The position numbers were made by a program, and so were the translations under genes. From assembly GCA_021798915.1 (NCBI GenBank), contig JAJZBM010000018.1, forward strand, positions 1 to 56,765: DNA of 56,765 bases, read 5' to 3'. The notes beneath the pieces are model-generated. The model was not told the origin of the DNA, did not search any database, and saw only the letters and a program-made list of their open reading frames with translations. Source of the DNA: Pseudomonadota bacterium. GTDB taxonomy: Bacteria; Pseudomonadota; Alphaproteobacteria; Acetobacterales; Acetobacteraceae. Below, piece after piece: positions 17,601-26,481 of this stretch; position 1 is the stretch's first letter, and every line of letters starts with the position of its first letter.

Positions 17601-18571
17601 CAGGTCATTTCGCCGGCGAATACCGTGCGCTTGATGACCGGCAGCATGCGATCGACATTCTCGCTGGTGATCACCAGGATCGGCACCGAGGTCTGCTTGG
17701 GCACGCTCGCGCCACGGAAATGGGCGAGCAGGGCTTCGGCCGATTTCACGCCCATCTCATAGGGCTGCTGCATCCCCGAGCCGACCACCTGGCCGGCCTT
17801 GATGAGCTGCACCAGTTCCGGCGTGCCGTCGAAGGCGGCGACCAGGATCTGCCCCTCGCGCCGCGCTGCCTTGATGGCGCGCAAGGCGCCGCTGGTCGGC
17901 TGGTCGGTCTGGATGAACAGGCCACGAAGATCGGGATGCGCGGTCAGCATGTCTTGCACGAAGCGGAAGGTTTCATCGGTGGTGTAGGACTGCATCTGTT
18001 GCAGCGGCACTTCCTTGGTGATGCCGGCCTCGCGCATCGCGGTGCGGAAACCGGCCGTGCGCGCCTGGCCGTTCTTGCGCGCCTGGCTGATGGTGATCAT
18101 GCCGTAGCTGCCGTCCTGCCAGCCCTTGGCCTTGATCTTGGAGGCCAGCACCTTGCCGATGCCATAGGCGCCGTCGAAATTGTCCGAGATCACGAAGGAG
18201 ACGTATTCGCCGGAATTGGTGCCGATATCGGAGACGATGACCGGAATATTGGCTTTTTCCGCGAGGCCGAGCACCGCCGGGGCGGTCGAACTGTCGGTCG
18301 GCGAGATGCAGATGCCGGCGACGCCGCGGGCGATCACGTCCTGGGCGTTCTTCAGTTGCGTCGCGGCGTTGTTGTGGTTGTCGAGGAGGGTGAAGCCATA
18401 ACCCTGGCCCTTGGCGGTATCGCCGATGCCTTTGGCGAGATAGCGCCAGAACGGCAGATCGAGGCCGGGTGTGAGATAGACGATGGTTTTTTCCGCGGCG
18501 CGCGTGGCGACCGGCAAGGCGCCGAGGGCGACGGCCCCGGCCGCGGCTTGCAATAAGGAACGGCGTTGCAT
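17600..18571 (-). CDS. Periplasmic sugar-binding protein, RbsB/LacI-type fold
   Basis: A 323-residue type I periplasmic binding protein. The N terminus MQRRSLLQAAAGAVALGALPVATRA has a twin-arginine motif before the hydrophobic core, so Tat export is likely. The mature part (IVYLTPGLDLPFWRYLAKGIGDTAKGQGY ... GICISPTDSS ... GLFIQTDQPTSGALRAIKAA ... VAAFDGTPELVQLIKAGQVVGSGMQQPYEMG) is typical of ribose/galactose-type ligand binders. The ATG at 18571 has a near-perfect GGAGGAAAC site. It is the first gene of the transporter operon. Confidence 0.9.
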   Translation of the reverse strand: MQRRSLLQAAAGAVALGALPVATRAAEKTIVYLTPGLDLPFWRYLAKGIGDTAKGQGYGFTLLDNHNNAATQLKNAQDVIARGVAGICISPTDSSTAPAVLGLAEKANIPVIVSDIGTNSGEYVSFVISDNFDGAYGIGKVLASKIKAKGWQDGSYGMITISQARKNGQARTAGFRTAMREAGITKEVPLQQMQSYTTDETFRFVQDMLTAHPDLRGLFIQTDQPTSGALRAIKAARREGQILVAAFDGTPELVQLIKAGQVVGSGMQQPYEMGVKSAEALLAHFRGASVPKQTSVPILVITSENVDRMLPVIKRTVFAGEMT

Positions 18572-18900
18572 GTTTCCTCCCGGTTTCATTGGCCCCGTCC
18601 GATGCGGGGATGGATTTCTTCTATGGCTCAATCGTCTTCGCTGGTCCAGCCAGGGCAATCGGGGCCAGGGCAATCGGGGAAAGGGAAAGAAGGTCAGTGG
18701 CCTGCCCCTGGATCCTGAGTTTGACTTTGCGCATTTTCCGGACCGCTCGGCCCGGCCGGATTCTCGCTCGAACGGGCGCTCGAACTCATCGCGGCGGAGG
18801 ATATCTTCAGGGCAAACCGCCCTCCCAATTCCCCTGGCGAGGGGTGTTTGCAGGGCCGGGCGGTTCGGCTATCAGAGGACGAAAGCACCGATCCGGAAAC
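18572..18900. other. Divergent intergenic region between the sugar transporter and aromatic operons
   Basis: About 330 bases with no supported gene. It must hold both promoters, but I see no clear -35/-10 pair. A 15-base tandem duplication (CAGGGCAATCGGGGC twice) lies at 18651-18680. Confidence 0.5.
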
Positions 18901-19854
18901 ATGTCCCCAACCGACCCTACTTCCCGCGCCACCTCCGAGGCCGACGCGTTGCTGCCTTCCGCCGGGCCGCGAGGCCTCGATGTCCTGCGTTCCGAACTCG
19001 ACGCCATCGACGACGCCCTGCTCGCCGCCTTGCAGCGCCGCGCCGCCGTGGTCGCCGAGGTCGCCGCGCTGAAAAATGGTGGCGTCCCGCTTCGCCCCGG
19101 ACGCGAGGCGGCGATTCTCCGCCGTCTCCTCGCCGCCGCCTCCGGCCCCTTGCCGCGCCAGGCCGTGGTGCGCATCTGGCGGGAGATCCTCGCCGGCTCG
19201 CTCGCCCAGCAGGGGCATTTCACGGTCGCGGTCTGCGAGCCCGGCGGCGGCCAGAAGGGCGCGATCGGTCTGCTCGCGCGCGAGCATTTCGGGGCGCTGA
19301 CGCCACTCCACCTTCATCGCAGCCCCTCGCAGGCGATTGGTGACGTCGCCGCCGGCACGGCCTGGGTCGCGGTGCTGCCGCTGCCGGCGGAGGAGGATGC
19401 TGGCGGCGCGCTGTGGTGGACCTCACTCCTGCATCAGGACCGGATGTCGCTCGACCGCGCCGAACACGGCGGGGCGGCCGAGCGCGGGCGCATCCAGATC
19501 GTCGCGCGCCTGCCTTTCTGGGCGGCGCGGCCGGAGGGGGCGCCGCGCGCCGCGGCCCTGGTCGTCGCCGCCATTCCCCCCGATGCGAGTGGCGCCGATC
19601 GCACCCTGTTCGGCCTCGAATTCTCCGCCGAGACCAGCCGCGCCCGGCTCGCGAGCCAGATCGCCGCCGCCGGGCTCGCCGCCGCCACCATTCTGTTGCG
19701 CCGCGAGGGCGAGCAGAAAATCGCCCAGGCGCTGGTTGATCTCGCTGGCTTCATCGCCGAGGACGATCCGCGTCTGGCGGCGATCGAGGGGCTTTTGCGT
19801 CCGGCCGTGCGCCTCGGCGCCTACGCCGAGGCGTGGGAGGAGGTGCAACCATGA
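18901..19854 (+). CDS. Chorismate mutase with degenerate prephenate dehydratase and ACT-like domains
   Basis: A 317-residue protein laid out like a P-protein. Residues 25-102 are an AroQ-class chorismate mutase ([30 protein letters not shown]). Residues ~106-210 follow the prephenate dehydratase pattern ([23 protein letters not shown]) but lack the ENS and Thr-Arg-Phe active-site motifs. Residues ~232-312 match a regulatory ACT domain ([19 protein letters not shown] ... [19 protein letters not shown] ... RLGAYAEAW). I infer an active mutase with a dead or strongly altered dehydratase, perhaps kept for allosteric control. The stop overlaps the ATG of the next gene (ATGA). The ATG at 18901 has only a weak ribosome site. 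Confidence 0.8.
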   Translation: MSPTDPTSRATSEADALLPSAGPRGLDVLRSELDAIDDALLAALQRRAAVVAEVAALKNGGVPLRPGREAAILRRLLAAASGPLPRQAVVRIWREILAGSLAQQGHFTVAVCEPGGGQKGAIGLLAREHFGALTPLHLHRSPSQAIGDVAAGTAWVAVLPLPAEEDAGGALWWTSLLHQDRMSLDRAEHGGAAERGRIQIVARLPFWAARPEGAPRAAALVVAAIPPDASGADRTLFGLEFSAETSRARLASQIAAAGLAAATILLRREGEQKIAQALVDLAGFIAEDDPRLAAIEGLLRPAVRLGAYAEAWEEVQP

Positions 19855-20957
19855 CCAGCACGAGCGGGCCGCGCCCGCGCCCCGAGATCCTCACCATTTC
19901 ACCCTATATCGGCGGTGAATCGCATGTCCCCGGCGCCAACCGGGTGCTCAAGCTCTCCTCCAATGAAGGCGCGTTCGGCGCCCCGCCCGGCGCAGAGGCC
20001 GCTTATGCGCGGCTGGCGCCGGAAATTTTCCGCTATCCCGATGGCGCGGCGAGTGAGCTCCGCGCCGCCATCGGCGCCCGCTTCGGGCTCGATCCGGCGC
20101 GGATCGTCTGCGGCAACGGCTCGGACGATCTGATCTACCAGCTCGCCCTCTCCTATGGCGGGGCGGGGACCGAGCTGATCATGACCCGGCACGGGTTTTC
20201 GATGTACGCGATCGCCGGGCGCTATGCCGGCATGCGCGTAATCAAAGTGCCGGAGCGCAATCTCACCGCCGATGTCGATGCCATTCTCGCCGCCGTCTCG
20301 CCGGCGACCAGGCTCGTCTGCCTCGCCAATCCCAACAACCCGACCGGAAGCCTGCTTTCTTCGCGCGAGATCGCGCGGCTTCGCGCCGGCTTGCCGGCGG
20401 AGGTGCTGCTTTTGCTCGACGCGGCTTACGCCGAATACGTCACCCGCGCCGATTACGAACCCGGGGCCGCCTTCGTCGACGCTGGTGACAATGTCGTGAT
20501 GACGCGGACGTTTTCCAAAATCTTCGGCCTCGGCGGTCTCCGTCTCGGCTGGGCCTATGCGCCGCCTGCGATCATCGACGTGATGAACCGGGTGCGCAAC
20601 CCCTTCAACACCAATGCCGCGGCGCAAGCGGCGGCGATCGCGGCGCTGGCCGAGCCGGGCTGGGTGGAAAAAAGCTGCGAACACAACACGCTCTGGCGCC
20701 AGCGCCTCGGGGATGCGTTGCGCGCTCTCGGCATCACCATCTGGCCGAGCGAGGGCAATTTCCTGCTCGCCGATTTCACGACCCCCGGCCGCGCCACGGC
20801 GGCCGACGCGCATCTTCGCGCCCATGGCATCATCGTCCGCCCGATGGGCGGCTATGACCTGCCGCACTGCCTGCGCATCACCATCGGCACGGCGGAGGAA
20901 TGCGAGCTGGTTGCCGCCGCGCTCGGCGCATTCATGGCCGGCGCGCCGCATGGCTGA
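19851..20957 (+). CDS. hisC: Histidinol-phosphate/aromatic aminotransferase (HisC family)
   Basis: A 368-residue class I/II PLP aminotransferase. Features: [13 protein letters not shown] near the N terminus, [21 protein letters not shown], and the PLP lysine in [16 protein letters not shown] (about residue 224). In this position, between a chorismate mutase and a prephenate dehydrogenase, HisC-type enzymes often transaminate phenylpyruvate, hydroxyphenylpyruvate or prephenate as well as imidazole acetol phosphate. It overlaps both neighbours (4 bases upstream, 8 downstream), which argues for one tightly coupled operon. Confidence 0.9.
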   Translation: MTSTSGPRPRPEILTISPYIGGESHVPGANRVLKLSSNEGAFGAPPGAEAAYARLAPEIFRYPDGAASELRAAIGARFGLDPARIVCGNGSDDLIYQLALSYGGAGTELIMTRHGFSMYAIAGRYAGMRVIKVPERNLTADVDAILAAVSPATRLVCLANPNNPTGSLLSSREIARLRAGLPAEVLLLLDAAYAEYVTRADYEPGAAFVDAGDNVVMTRTFSKIFGLGGLRLGWAYAPPAIIDVMNRVRNPFNTNAAAQAAAIAALAEPGWVEKSCEHNTLWRQRLGDALRALGITIWPSEGNFLLADFTTPGRATAADAHLRAHGIIVRPMGGYDLPHCLRITIGTAEECELVAAALGAFMAGAPHG

Positions 20958-21837
20958 GCCGGTTTTTCGGCGTCTCGCGCTGATCGGTGTCGGGCTGATC
21001 GGCAGTTCGATCGCCCGCCGTGCCCGCGCAAGCGGCGATCTCGCGGGCGAAATCATCGCCTGCGCCCAAAGTGCCGCGACTCGCGACCGCGTCCGCGAAC
21101 TTGGCCTCGCCGATCGCATCGAGGCCGATCCGGCGGCGGCGGTGGCGGGGGCCGATGCGGTCATGCTGTGCAGCCCGGTCGGCACCTATGGCGCGATCGC
21201 GGCGGCGATGGCCCCATGCCTCGCGCCAGGGGCGATCGTGAGCGATGTCGGCTCGACCAAGCAATCGGTGATCCGCGATGTCGCCCCGCATCTCCCCGCT
21301 GGCGTCCATTTCGTCCCCGGCCATCCCTTGGCCGGCACCGAGCATTCCGGGCCGGATGCCGGATTCGCGACTTTGTTTGAGGGACGGTGGACGATTTTGA
21401 CGCCGCCTGACGCGTGTGATCCGGCAGCGGTCGCGCGGGTCGGCGAATTCTGGCGCCGCTGTGGCGCGATGGTCGAGACGATGGAGGCCGGGCATCATGA
21501 CCGGGTGCTCGCGATCGTCAGCCATCTGCCACATCTCATCGCCTTCACGATTTGTGGCACCGCCGATGATCTCGCCGATGAGAGCCGGAGCCAGGTACTG
21601 AAATTCGCCGCCAGCGGCTTTCGCGACTTCACCCGCATCGCCGCATCCGACCCGGTGATGTGGCGTGACGTGTTCCTGAACAACCGCGAGGCGCTGCTTG
21701 AGATGCTCGCGCGCTTCATGGAGGACGCGCAGGCGATGGCGCGCGCGGTGCGCTGGGCGGATGGCGCCTATATCGAGGACAAGGTCAATCGCGGCCGCAA
21801 AATCCGCCAGAGTCTGATCGATCTCCATCAGGCGTGA
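20950..21837 (+). CDS. tyrA: Prephenate/arogenate (cyclohexadienyl) dehydrogenase
   Basis: A 295-residue NAD(P)-dependent enzyme of tyrosine synthesis. The Rossmann motif is GVGLIGSS (residues 13-20). The substrate region holds [15 protein letters not shown] and [22 protein letters not shown], with the catalytic His, and [17 protein letters not shown]; these are diagnostic of TyrA. Start ATG 20950 lies inside the aminotransferase gene (8-base overlap). It is the last gene of the aromatic operon and converges with the lipoprotein gene after 24 bases. Confidence 0.92.
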   Translation: MAEPVFRRLALIGVGLIGSSIARRARASGDLAGEIIACAQSAATRDRVRELGLADRIEADPAAAVAGADAVMLCSPVGTYGAIAAAMAPCLAPGAIVSDVGSTKQSVIRDVAPHLPAGVHFVPGHPLAGTEHSGPDAGFATLFEGRWTILTPPDACDPAAVARVGEFWRRCGAMVETMEAGHHDRVLAIVSHLPHLIAFTICGTADDLADESRSQVLKFAASGFRDFTRIAASDPVMWRDVFLNNREALLEMLARFMEDAQAMARAVRWADGAYIEDKVNRGRKIRQSLIDLHQA

Positions 21838-21861
21838 CGGAGTGTCGTGGGATCGCCGGCG

Positions 21862-22479
21862 TCAGCCGACGCGGGGCGGCTGCAATATGTTGTGAAATTG
21901 CGGCGCATCGAGCGCGTTCCGGGTGAGACCGGCGAGAAAGTCGAGCGCGAGGCTCTGCGCTTGCGCGGCGATCGGGGTCGCGGCGTCGATCCCGGTGCTG
22001 GTGGTGTTCAGGAGACGCTGGCGGTCACGCTGGCGGCCGGAGGCGAGATCGTAAAGCCGCATATCGATATCGGCGAAGGCAGCGAGATCGGTCACCGCGA
22101 CGATTTCGAAGCGATGGATATCGAGGCGGAGACCGAGCGTCGGCGGCGTATCGAGGGCGAGTTCGCCGCGTTCTTCGAGGCCGGCGGTGAAGCGCTGCTG
22201 CACCAGCCGCGCGATCGGATAGGGCGAGGTCAGGGTCTCGCGGAAACTGCCATCGGTTGCGCGCACCTCGCCGAGCCAGTCGGGTTTGGCGCGGCGCCGG
22301 TCGAGCACTTGCGGCAGCCCGATGGCGGCAATGGCGGGCGGCGGCGGGGTGGCGCAAGCGGTGGCGAGCCAAGGCAGAAGCAAAAAAATCCCGCGCCGCG
22401 CACAGACGCCGAAAGGAAGGGGCGCGGCACCCGATATGGCGCCGTCAAGCGGCGCGGAGCGCGCTCGGCAATCCGGCAA
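21862..22479 (-). CDS. Putative lipoprotein of unknown function downstream of atpF
   Basis: The frame contains a hydrophobic stretch with a lipobox-like end (GIFLLLPWLATACATPPPP), so the product is probably an outer- or inner-membrane lipoprotein. The mature part (QVLDRRRAKPDWLGEVRATDGSFRETLTSPYPIARLVQQRFTAGLEERGEL ... LRLDIHRFEIVAVTDLAAFADIDMRLYDLASG) is compact and resembles assembly-type lipoproteins in pattern only; I assign no function. The start is uncertain: no ATG or GTG lies in frame before the signal. TTG 22479, overlapping the atpF end, is the best choice, and TTG 22383 would leave a very short signal. Confidence 0.55.
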   Translation of the reverse strand: MPDCRARSAPLDGAISGAAPLPFGVCARRGIFLLLPWLATACATPPPPAIAAIGLPQVLDRRRAKPDWLGEVRATDGSFRETLTSPYPIARLVQQRFTAGLEERGELALDTPPTLGLRLDIHRFEIVAVTDLAAFADIDMRLYDLASGRQRDRQRLLNTTSTGIDAATPIAAQAQSLALDFLAGLTRNALDAPQFHNILQPPRVG

Positions 22480-22960
22480 TGGCCTGATCCACCAGCCCCG
22501 CGCCCGCTGCGGGGGTGAGGTCGCGGGCAATGACGTCGCGCGCTGCGGCGATCGCGATATCGGTGGTGGCGCGGCGCAATTCGGCCAGCGCTGCCTTCTC
22601 GGCGGCGGTGATCCGGATATGCGCCATTTCCTCGCGGCGCTTGGCGCTGGCCTCGGCCTCATCGCGGATCGCCTGGGCGAGGCGGGCGGCCTCGATTTCG
22701 GCTTTTTCGAGCAGCGTCGTCGCCTCGGCCAGCGCGGTCTCACGCCGTTTGGTCGCCTCGCGCAGCATGTCTTCGGCTTCGCGGCGCAGCCGTGCCGCTT
22801 CTTCCAGTTCCTGCCGGATGGCGGCGGCGCGGGCATCGAGCATCGTGGCCAGCGCCGCGAACAGCCGCTTGCCGAACAGCACCAAGAACAGCACGAAGGC
22901 GACCGCGACCCAGAAGGTCGGGCGTTCCCAGAAAATGCTGGTCAGCGCTTCCCGTTCCAT
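22445..22960 (-). CDS. atpF: ATP synthase F0 subunit b
   Basis: 171 residues: one N-terminal membrane helix (FWVAVAFVLFLVLFG, about residues 16-30) and a long charged helical stalk (ELEEAARLRREAEDMLREATKRRETALAEATTLLEKAEIEAARLAQAIRDEAEA). This is the peripheral stator that links F0 to F1. AAGGAG precedes the ATG. It follows the b' gene by 16 bases. Confidence 0.93.
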   Translation of the reverse strand: MEREALTSIFWERPTFWVAVAFVLFLVLFGKRLFAALATMLDARAAAIRQELEEAARLRREAEDMLREATKRRETALAEATTLLEKAEIEAARLAQAIRDEAEASAKRREEMAHIRITAAEKAALAELRRATTDIAIAAARDVIARDLTPAAGAGLVDQAIAGLPSALRAA

Positions 22961-22976
22961 CGACGTGCTCCTTTTC

Positions 22977-23564
22977 TTAGCCCGCGGCGCGGCCGGCGAG
23001 CGCCTGATCGACCGCGGCGGTGACCGTGCCGCTATCGGGGGTGAGCCCGGTGAGGCGCGTGATCAGGGTGGTCGCGGTTTCACGCGCGGCGTCGCGGAGC
23101 GCGCCCATCGCCGCTTGTTCCGCCGCGGTGATGCGGGCTTCGGCGGCGTCGAGATCGGCCTTGAGACGGGCATCGAGGGCGCTGGCATGGGCCAGGGCCT
23201 CGTGCTTGGCCCGCTCCGTGGCGCCGGCGATCGCGGTCTGCGCCTCGGCATGGGCGTGGCGGGCGGCGGCGTTCAACTCGGCGATGGCGTCATCGGCGGT
23301 CTGCTTGGCGGCGCGGGCGGCATCGAGATCGCCCTTGATGCGCCGCGCCCGCTCATCGAGCACCGAGGCGACGCGCGGCAACCCCCATTGGGCGAGCAGC
23401 AGATAGAGGGCGAAGAAGATGATGGCGAGCCACACCACCTGGCTGATCAGCAGCTTGTTGGCGAAATCGAGCTGCGGCATGCCCTTTTCCGCCGCCCGGG
23501 CGAAAGCCGGGAAGGCGAGGAGGGGCAACGAGGCGGCAAGACGGCGTGGCATCATATCTTCCAT
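22977..23564 (-). CDS. atpG: ATP synthase F0 subunit b'
   Basis: 195 residues, a divergent second b-type stator subunit typical of alphaproteobacteria and photosynthetic bacteria. A signal-like N terminus ([24 protein letters not shown]) precedes the membrane helix (LLISQVVWLAIIFFALYLLLAQWGLP) and a coiled-coil stalk. Several ATGs compete; ATG 23564 has GGAAG upstream, while ATG 23552 would give the shorter MPRRLAAS start. Confidence 0.9.
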   Translation of the reverse strand: MEDMMPRRLAASLPLLAFPAFARAAEKGMPQLDFANKLLISQVVWLAIIFFALYLLLAQWGLPRVASVLDERARRIKGDLDAARAAKQTADDAIAELNAAARHAHAEAQTAIAGATERAKHEALAHASALDARLKADLDAAEARITAAEQAAMGALRDAARETATTLITRLTGLTPDSGTVTAAVDQALAGRAAG

Positions 23565-23629
23565 CACATCTTCCGCCGGCGGGGAATACCGGCGGTCATC
23601 GGTGGGTGTGGTCGCGCGGCCGGAAGGGC

Positions 23630-23854
23630 TCAGGCGAACAGGATGAGGAAGGCGATGAGCAGGGCGAACAGCGCCACCGCCTCGGTCAGCGCGAAGCCGA
23701 GAATGCCGATGCCGAACACCTGATCGCGCGACGCTGGGTTGCGGGCGACGCTGCTGACCAGCGAGGAGAAGATGTTGCCGATGCCGATGCCGACACCGGC
23801 AAGCGCGATCACGGCGATACCGGCCCCGAGGGCCTTGGCTGCGTTGACGTCCAT
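23630..23854 (-). CDS. atpE: ATP synthase F0 subunit c
   Basis: 74 residues forming the two-helix hairpin of the rotor ring. The Gly-rich first helix ([20 protein letters not shown]), the polar loop RNPASRDQ and the second helix with the proton-carrying Glu in [19 protein letters not shown] are all present. Glu plus the surrounding residues fit a proton rather than a sodium ring. AAAGGA precedes the ATG. Confidence 0.96.
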   Translation of the reverse strand: MDVNAAKALGAGIAVIALAGVGIGIGNIFSSLVSSVARNPASRDQVFGIGILGFALTEAVALFALLIAFLILFA

Positions 23855-23903
23855 GGTTTGGTCCTTTCGGTGAGCGAAAATGGGTGGGGAAGGCCTGCCG
23901 GAC

Positions 23904-24662
23904 TCAGTGCAGATGCACTGCGTCATGCAGGTAGATGCAGGTGAGAATGGCGAACACATAGGCTTGCAGGAACGCCACCAGAAGCTCGAATCCCATCAGC
24001 GCGATGTTGAGCGCGAGCGGGCCGAGCGCGACCGCGTAGCCGAGGGTGCCGAGGGCGCCGGCGAGCATCAGCATGAAGCTCGCGAACACCTCGAACATCA
24101 CGTGCCCGGCCGTCATGTTGGCGAAAAGACGAATGGAGAGCGAAACCGGGCGCGAGAGATAGGAGAGGATTTCGATCGGAATGATCAGCGGCGCGAGCAG
24201 CTTGGGCGCGCCGGCGGGGAAGAAGTAGGTAAAGAAATGCAGGCCATGGATGCGGAGCGCAACCAGTGTCACCAGCACGATGACCAGAATCGCGAGCGCG
24301 CCGGTGACCATGATGTGGCTGGTGAAGGTGAAGAAATAGGGGAACAGGCCGAGCAGATTGCCCATCAGGATGAAGGTGAACAGAGTGAAGATGAAGGGGA
24401 AAAAGCGCTTTCCCTCCTCTCCGATCTGATCGATGCACATCGAATAGATGAATTCATAGAGATATTCGGCCAAAGCTTGCAACCGGCCGGGGACGATGGC
24501 GCGCGGCTTCATGCCGAAATAGAGGAGCCCGAGAATGACGCCGCCGGCGAGCAGCATGATTTCATTGGCGTTGGTGAAATTCACCGCGCCGCCGACATCG
24601 CCGAGGCCATGACCGAGGCGGAATTGCCCGAGAGCGTCGATCGCCGAACCTTCTGCCGCCAA
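23904..24662 (-). CDS. atpB: ATP synthase F0 subunit a
   Basis: 252 residues, the proton-channel subunit. Conserved [14 protein letters not shown] holds the essential Arg, and [21 protein letters not shown] is the final helix. I place the start at TTG 24662 ([14 protein letters not shown]), matching the usual MAAEG N terminus of alphaproteobacterial subunit a and a GAGAGGG site 9 bases away. An in-frame TTG at 24680 is the alternative. No ATG or GTG fits, so this gene probably uses a rare start codon. Confidence 0.92.
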   Translation of the reverse strand: MAAEGSAIDALGQFRLGHGLGDVGGAVNFTNANEIMLLAGGVILGLLYFGMKPRAIVPGRLQALAEYLYEFIYSMCIDQIGEEGKRFFPFIFTLFTFILMGNLLGLFPYFFTFTSHIMVTGALAILVIVLVTLVALRIHGLHFFTYFFPAGAPKLLAPLIIPIEILSYLSRPVSLSIRLFANMTAGHVMFEVFASFMLMLAGALGTLGYAVALGPLALNIALMGFELLVAFLQAYVFAILTCIYLHDAVHLH

Positions 24663-24720
24663 GACCGTTTTCCCTCTCAAAACCGGCCGCGCTGGCCGAT
24701 CGTGTCATCAACCCGTATCA

Positions 24721-25065
24721 TCAACCCGGCGTCCGAGGCCGGTCGCGCGCCGCGCGCGGCCCGACCAGACGCCAGACATTCATTACCCCGGCCGCCCCGC
24801 CGAGCAACACGAAAACCGCGACAAACAGCGGCTTCGTGTGCAGCCAGCGATCCAGCCCGTAACCGATGGCGACCGCGACCGCGAGCGCCGAAGCCAATTC
24901 CACGCCGACCCTGAGGCCCAAACCGAGGGCGTTGGCCGGCAAATTCCCCCCCCCCGCAGCCGCGACCGGCGGATCGAGTCCTTGCCGGCTCCGGGCTGCG
25001 GCCAGCCGCGCCTCGAACGACGCCCTGCCGCGTTCCTGATCCTCGCCGGCCTGATCCTCGCCCAT
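24721..25065 (-). CDS. atpI: ATP synthase accessory protein AtpI
   Basis: 114 residues with two membrane helices (LGLRVGVELASALAVAVAIGYGLDRWL and LFVAVFVLLGGAAGVMNVWRLV), the AtpI/AtpZ pattern, after a charged N-terminal third. It heads the F0 operon atpI-B-E-F'-F; AtpI assists c-ring assembly. GGGGAG directly precedes ATG 25065. The F1 genes are elsewhere, as usual in alphaproteobacteria. Confidence 0.88.
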   Translation of the reverse strand: MGEDQAGEDQERGRASFEARLAAARSRQGLDPPVAAAGGGNLPANALGLGLRVGVELASALAVAVAIGYGLDRWLHTKPLFVAVFVLLGGAAGVMNVWRLVGPRAARDRPRTPG

Positions 25066-25106
25066 CGCTCCCCGCTCGGCGGAGCATTCCGCCGGAAGGC
25101 AGGCGC

Positions 25107-25135
25107 TTGCTAGAGGGCGGGGACGATCTCGTCAA
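25107..25135 (-). promoter_or_regulatory. Probable promoter of the F0 operon
   Basis: On the minus strand TTGACG (25130-25135) is 17 bases from TAGCAA (25107-25112). The -35 is a 5/6 match; the -10 is weak. It lies about 40 bases upstream of atpI. Confidence 0.4.
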
Positions 25136-25205
25136 GAATGCTTGAAGCGTAGCTTGCCTTCGCGCGCCATCTTTCGCACCATCACCACGCGCAAAGGAGG
25201 CATTG

Positions 25206-26213
25206 ATGACCGCGACGGTGCTCTATTCGGAAACCTTGTATCAGGACGACGCGGTCGAACGGGCGGTTTTCGGCCCTGATCTTCGCGCCGTGTTCGCGAA
25301 GGCGGCACGGATCGCAGAAATTCCTGACGCTCTCGCGGCCGAAGCCGAGGGGCTGATGATTTTTCGTCATTTTCTCACTGCTGCCGACCTCGCCCGGTTT
25401 CCGTTGCTCCGCGCCGTGGTGCGCATGGGGGTCGGTTATGACCGGCTGGACCGCGCCGCCTGCGCGGCACGCGGCATTCTGGTCTGCAACGTCCCCGATT
25501 ATGGCACCACCGAGGTCGCCGACCACGCGATGGCGCTCGCCTTGGCGCTCCGCCGTGGCCTGCTTCTCCACCATGCGGCGCAGCGCGCAACGCCGCCCGC
25601 CGCCTGGACCTATCTCGATCACCCGTTGATCCGGAGGAACGAGAGTTTGGGCTTCGGCATTCTCGGCCTCGGCCGAATCGGCACCGCGGTTGCTCTCCGC
25701 GCCAAGGCGTTCGGCGCCCGCGTCATCGCCTATGACCCGTATCAGCCGAACGGTGTTGAGCGCGCGCTCGGGATCGCGCGGGCGCGAAATCTTGATGATC
25801 TGCTCGCGCACGCCGATACGCTCTCGATCCACGCGCCGCTGACCCCGGAGACGAGGGGCCTGCTCGGGGCGCGGGAGTTGGCGAAACTGCCGCCGGGCGC
25901 GGTGGTGGTGAACACGGCGCGCGGGCCGATCCTCGATATCGAGGCGCTGGCGGAGGCGATGCGCGCGGGGCATATCGCCGGCGCCGGCCTCGACGTGCTC
26001 CCGACGGAACCGCCGGTCGAGCCGGTGCCGACATTGCTCGCCGCCTATCGCGCGCATGCGCCCTGGGTGGAAGGGCGGCTGATCATCACCCCGCATTCGG
26101 CGTTCCACACGCCGGAGGCGTGGCAGGATATCCGCGTCAAATCGGCGGAAACCATGCGCGCCGCCCTGCTCGGCCCGCGGCCGCAGAACGTGATCACCCC
26201 GGAGATGTTCTGA
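25206..26213 (+). CDS. D-isomer-specific 2-hydroxyacid dehydrogenase (CtBP-like)
   Basis: 335 residues. The NAD-binding Rossmann motif is GFGILGLGRIGTAVA; the catalytic Arg lies in VVNTARGPILD, and the catalytic His in IITPHSAFHTPEAW. The pattern PDYGTTEVADHAMALALALRRG is close to the C-terminal-binding-protein-like branch of the family. Substrate is unknown (glyoxylate, hydroxypyruvate or another 2-oxoacid). ATG 25206 sits 5 bases after a perfect AAAGGAGG; a TTG one codon upstream is also open. The gene stands alone, divergent from atpI. Confidence 0.88.
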   Translation: MTATVLYSETLYQDDAVERAVFGPDLRAVFAKAARIAEIPDALAAEAEGLMIFRHFLTAADLARFPLLRAVVRMGVGYDRLDRAACAARGILVCNVPDYGTTEVADHAMALALALRRGLLLHHAAQRATPPAAWTYLDHPLIRRNESLGFGILGLGRIGTAVALRAKAFGARVIAYDPYQPNGVERALGIARARNLDDLLAHADTLSIHAPLTPETRGLLGARELAKLPPGAVVVNTARGPILDIEALAEAMRAGHIAGAGLDVLPTEPPVEPVPTLLAAYRAHAPWVEGRLIITPHSAFHTPEAWQDIRVKSAETMRAALLGPRPQNVITPEMF

Positions 26214-26270
26214 ACCGCGCGGTCTCGGTCGAGGGTTCTGTTCGTAAAGTCAGGCACCTAGAGCCTGGCT

Positions 26271-26309
26271 GGTCCGAAATTCCGCTTCCTATTCGGACCG
26301 ATATATGAT
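26271..26309 (+). promoter_or_regulatory. Inverted repeat and -10-like box upstream of fae
   Basis: A perfect 8-bp inverted repeat GGTCCGAA-N13-TTCGGACC (26271-26278, 26292-26299) is followed after 4 bases by TATGAT (26304-26309), a 5/6 -10 match. A second small dyad CGGAA-N7-TTCCG follows. The arrangement suggests a regulator site over or beside the promoter. The remaining ~170 bases before fae hold no gene I can support. Confidence 0.45.
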
Positions 26310-26481
26310 TTGCTAGCGGAAAGTTTGCTTCCGTCCCGGCGCGCCGCGGCGCAGGCATTGGCAGGACGCATCTGGGTCTTGCCGACCTGTTTCGGCAAAA
26401 TACGATCGCACCGCAACCGGCAAAAAAAGTAACGGCCAAAGAATAAAAACAAAAGCAAACATCCAGAAGGAGGTGAACAAA

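Noticed and set aside
14719-17762. Plus-strand frames opposite the sugar ABC transporter
   Set aside because: The minus strand carries complete ATPase and permease motifs; the plus-strand products are His/Asp/Arg-rich and unlike any protein.
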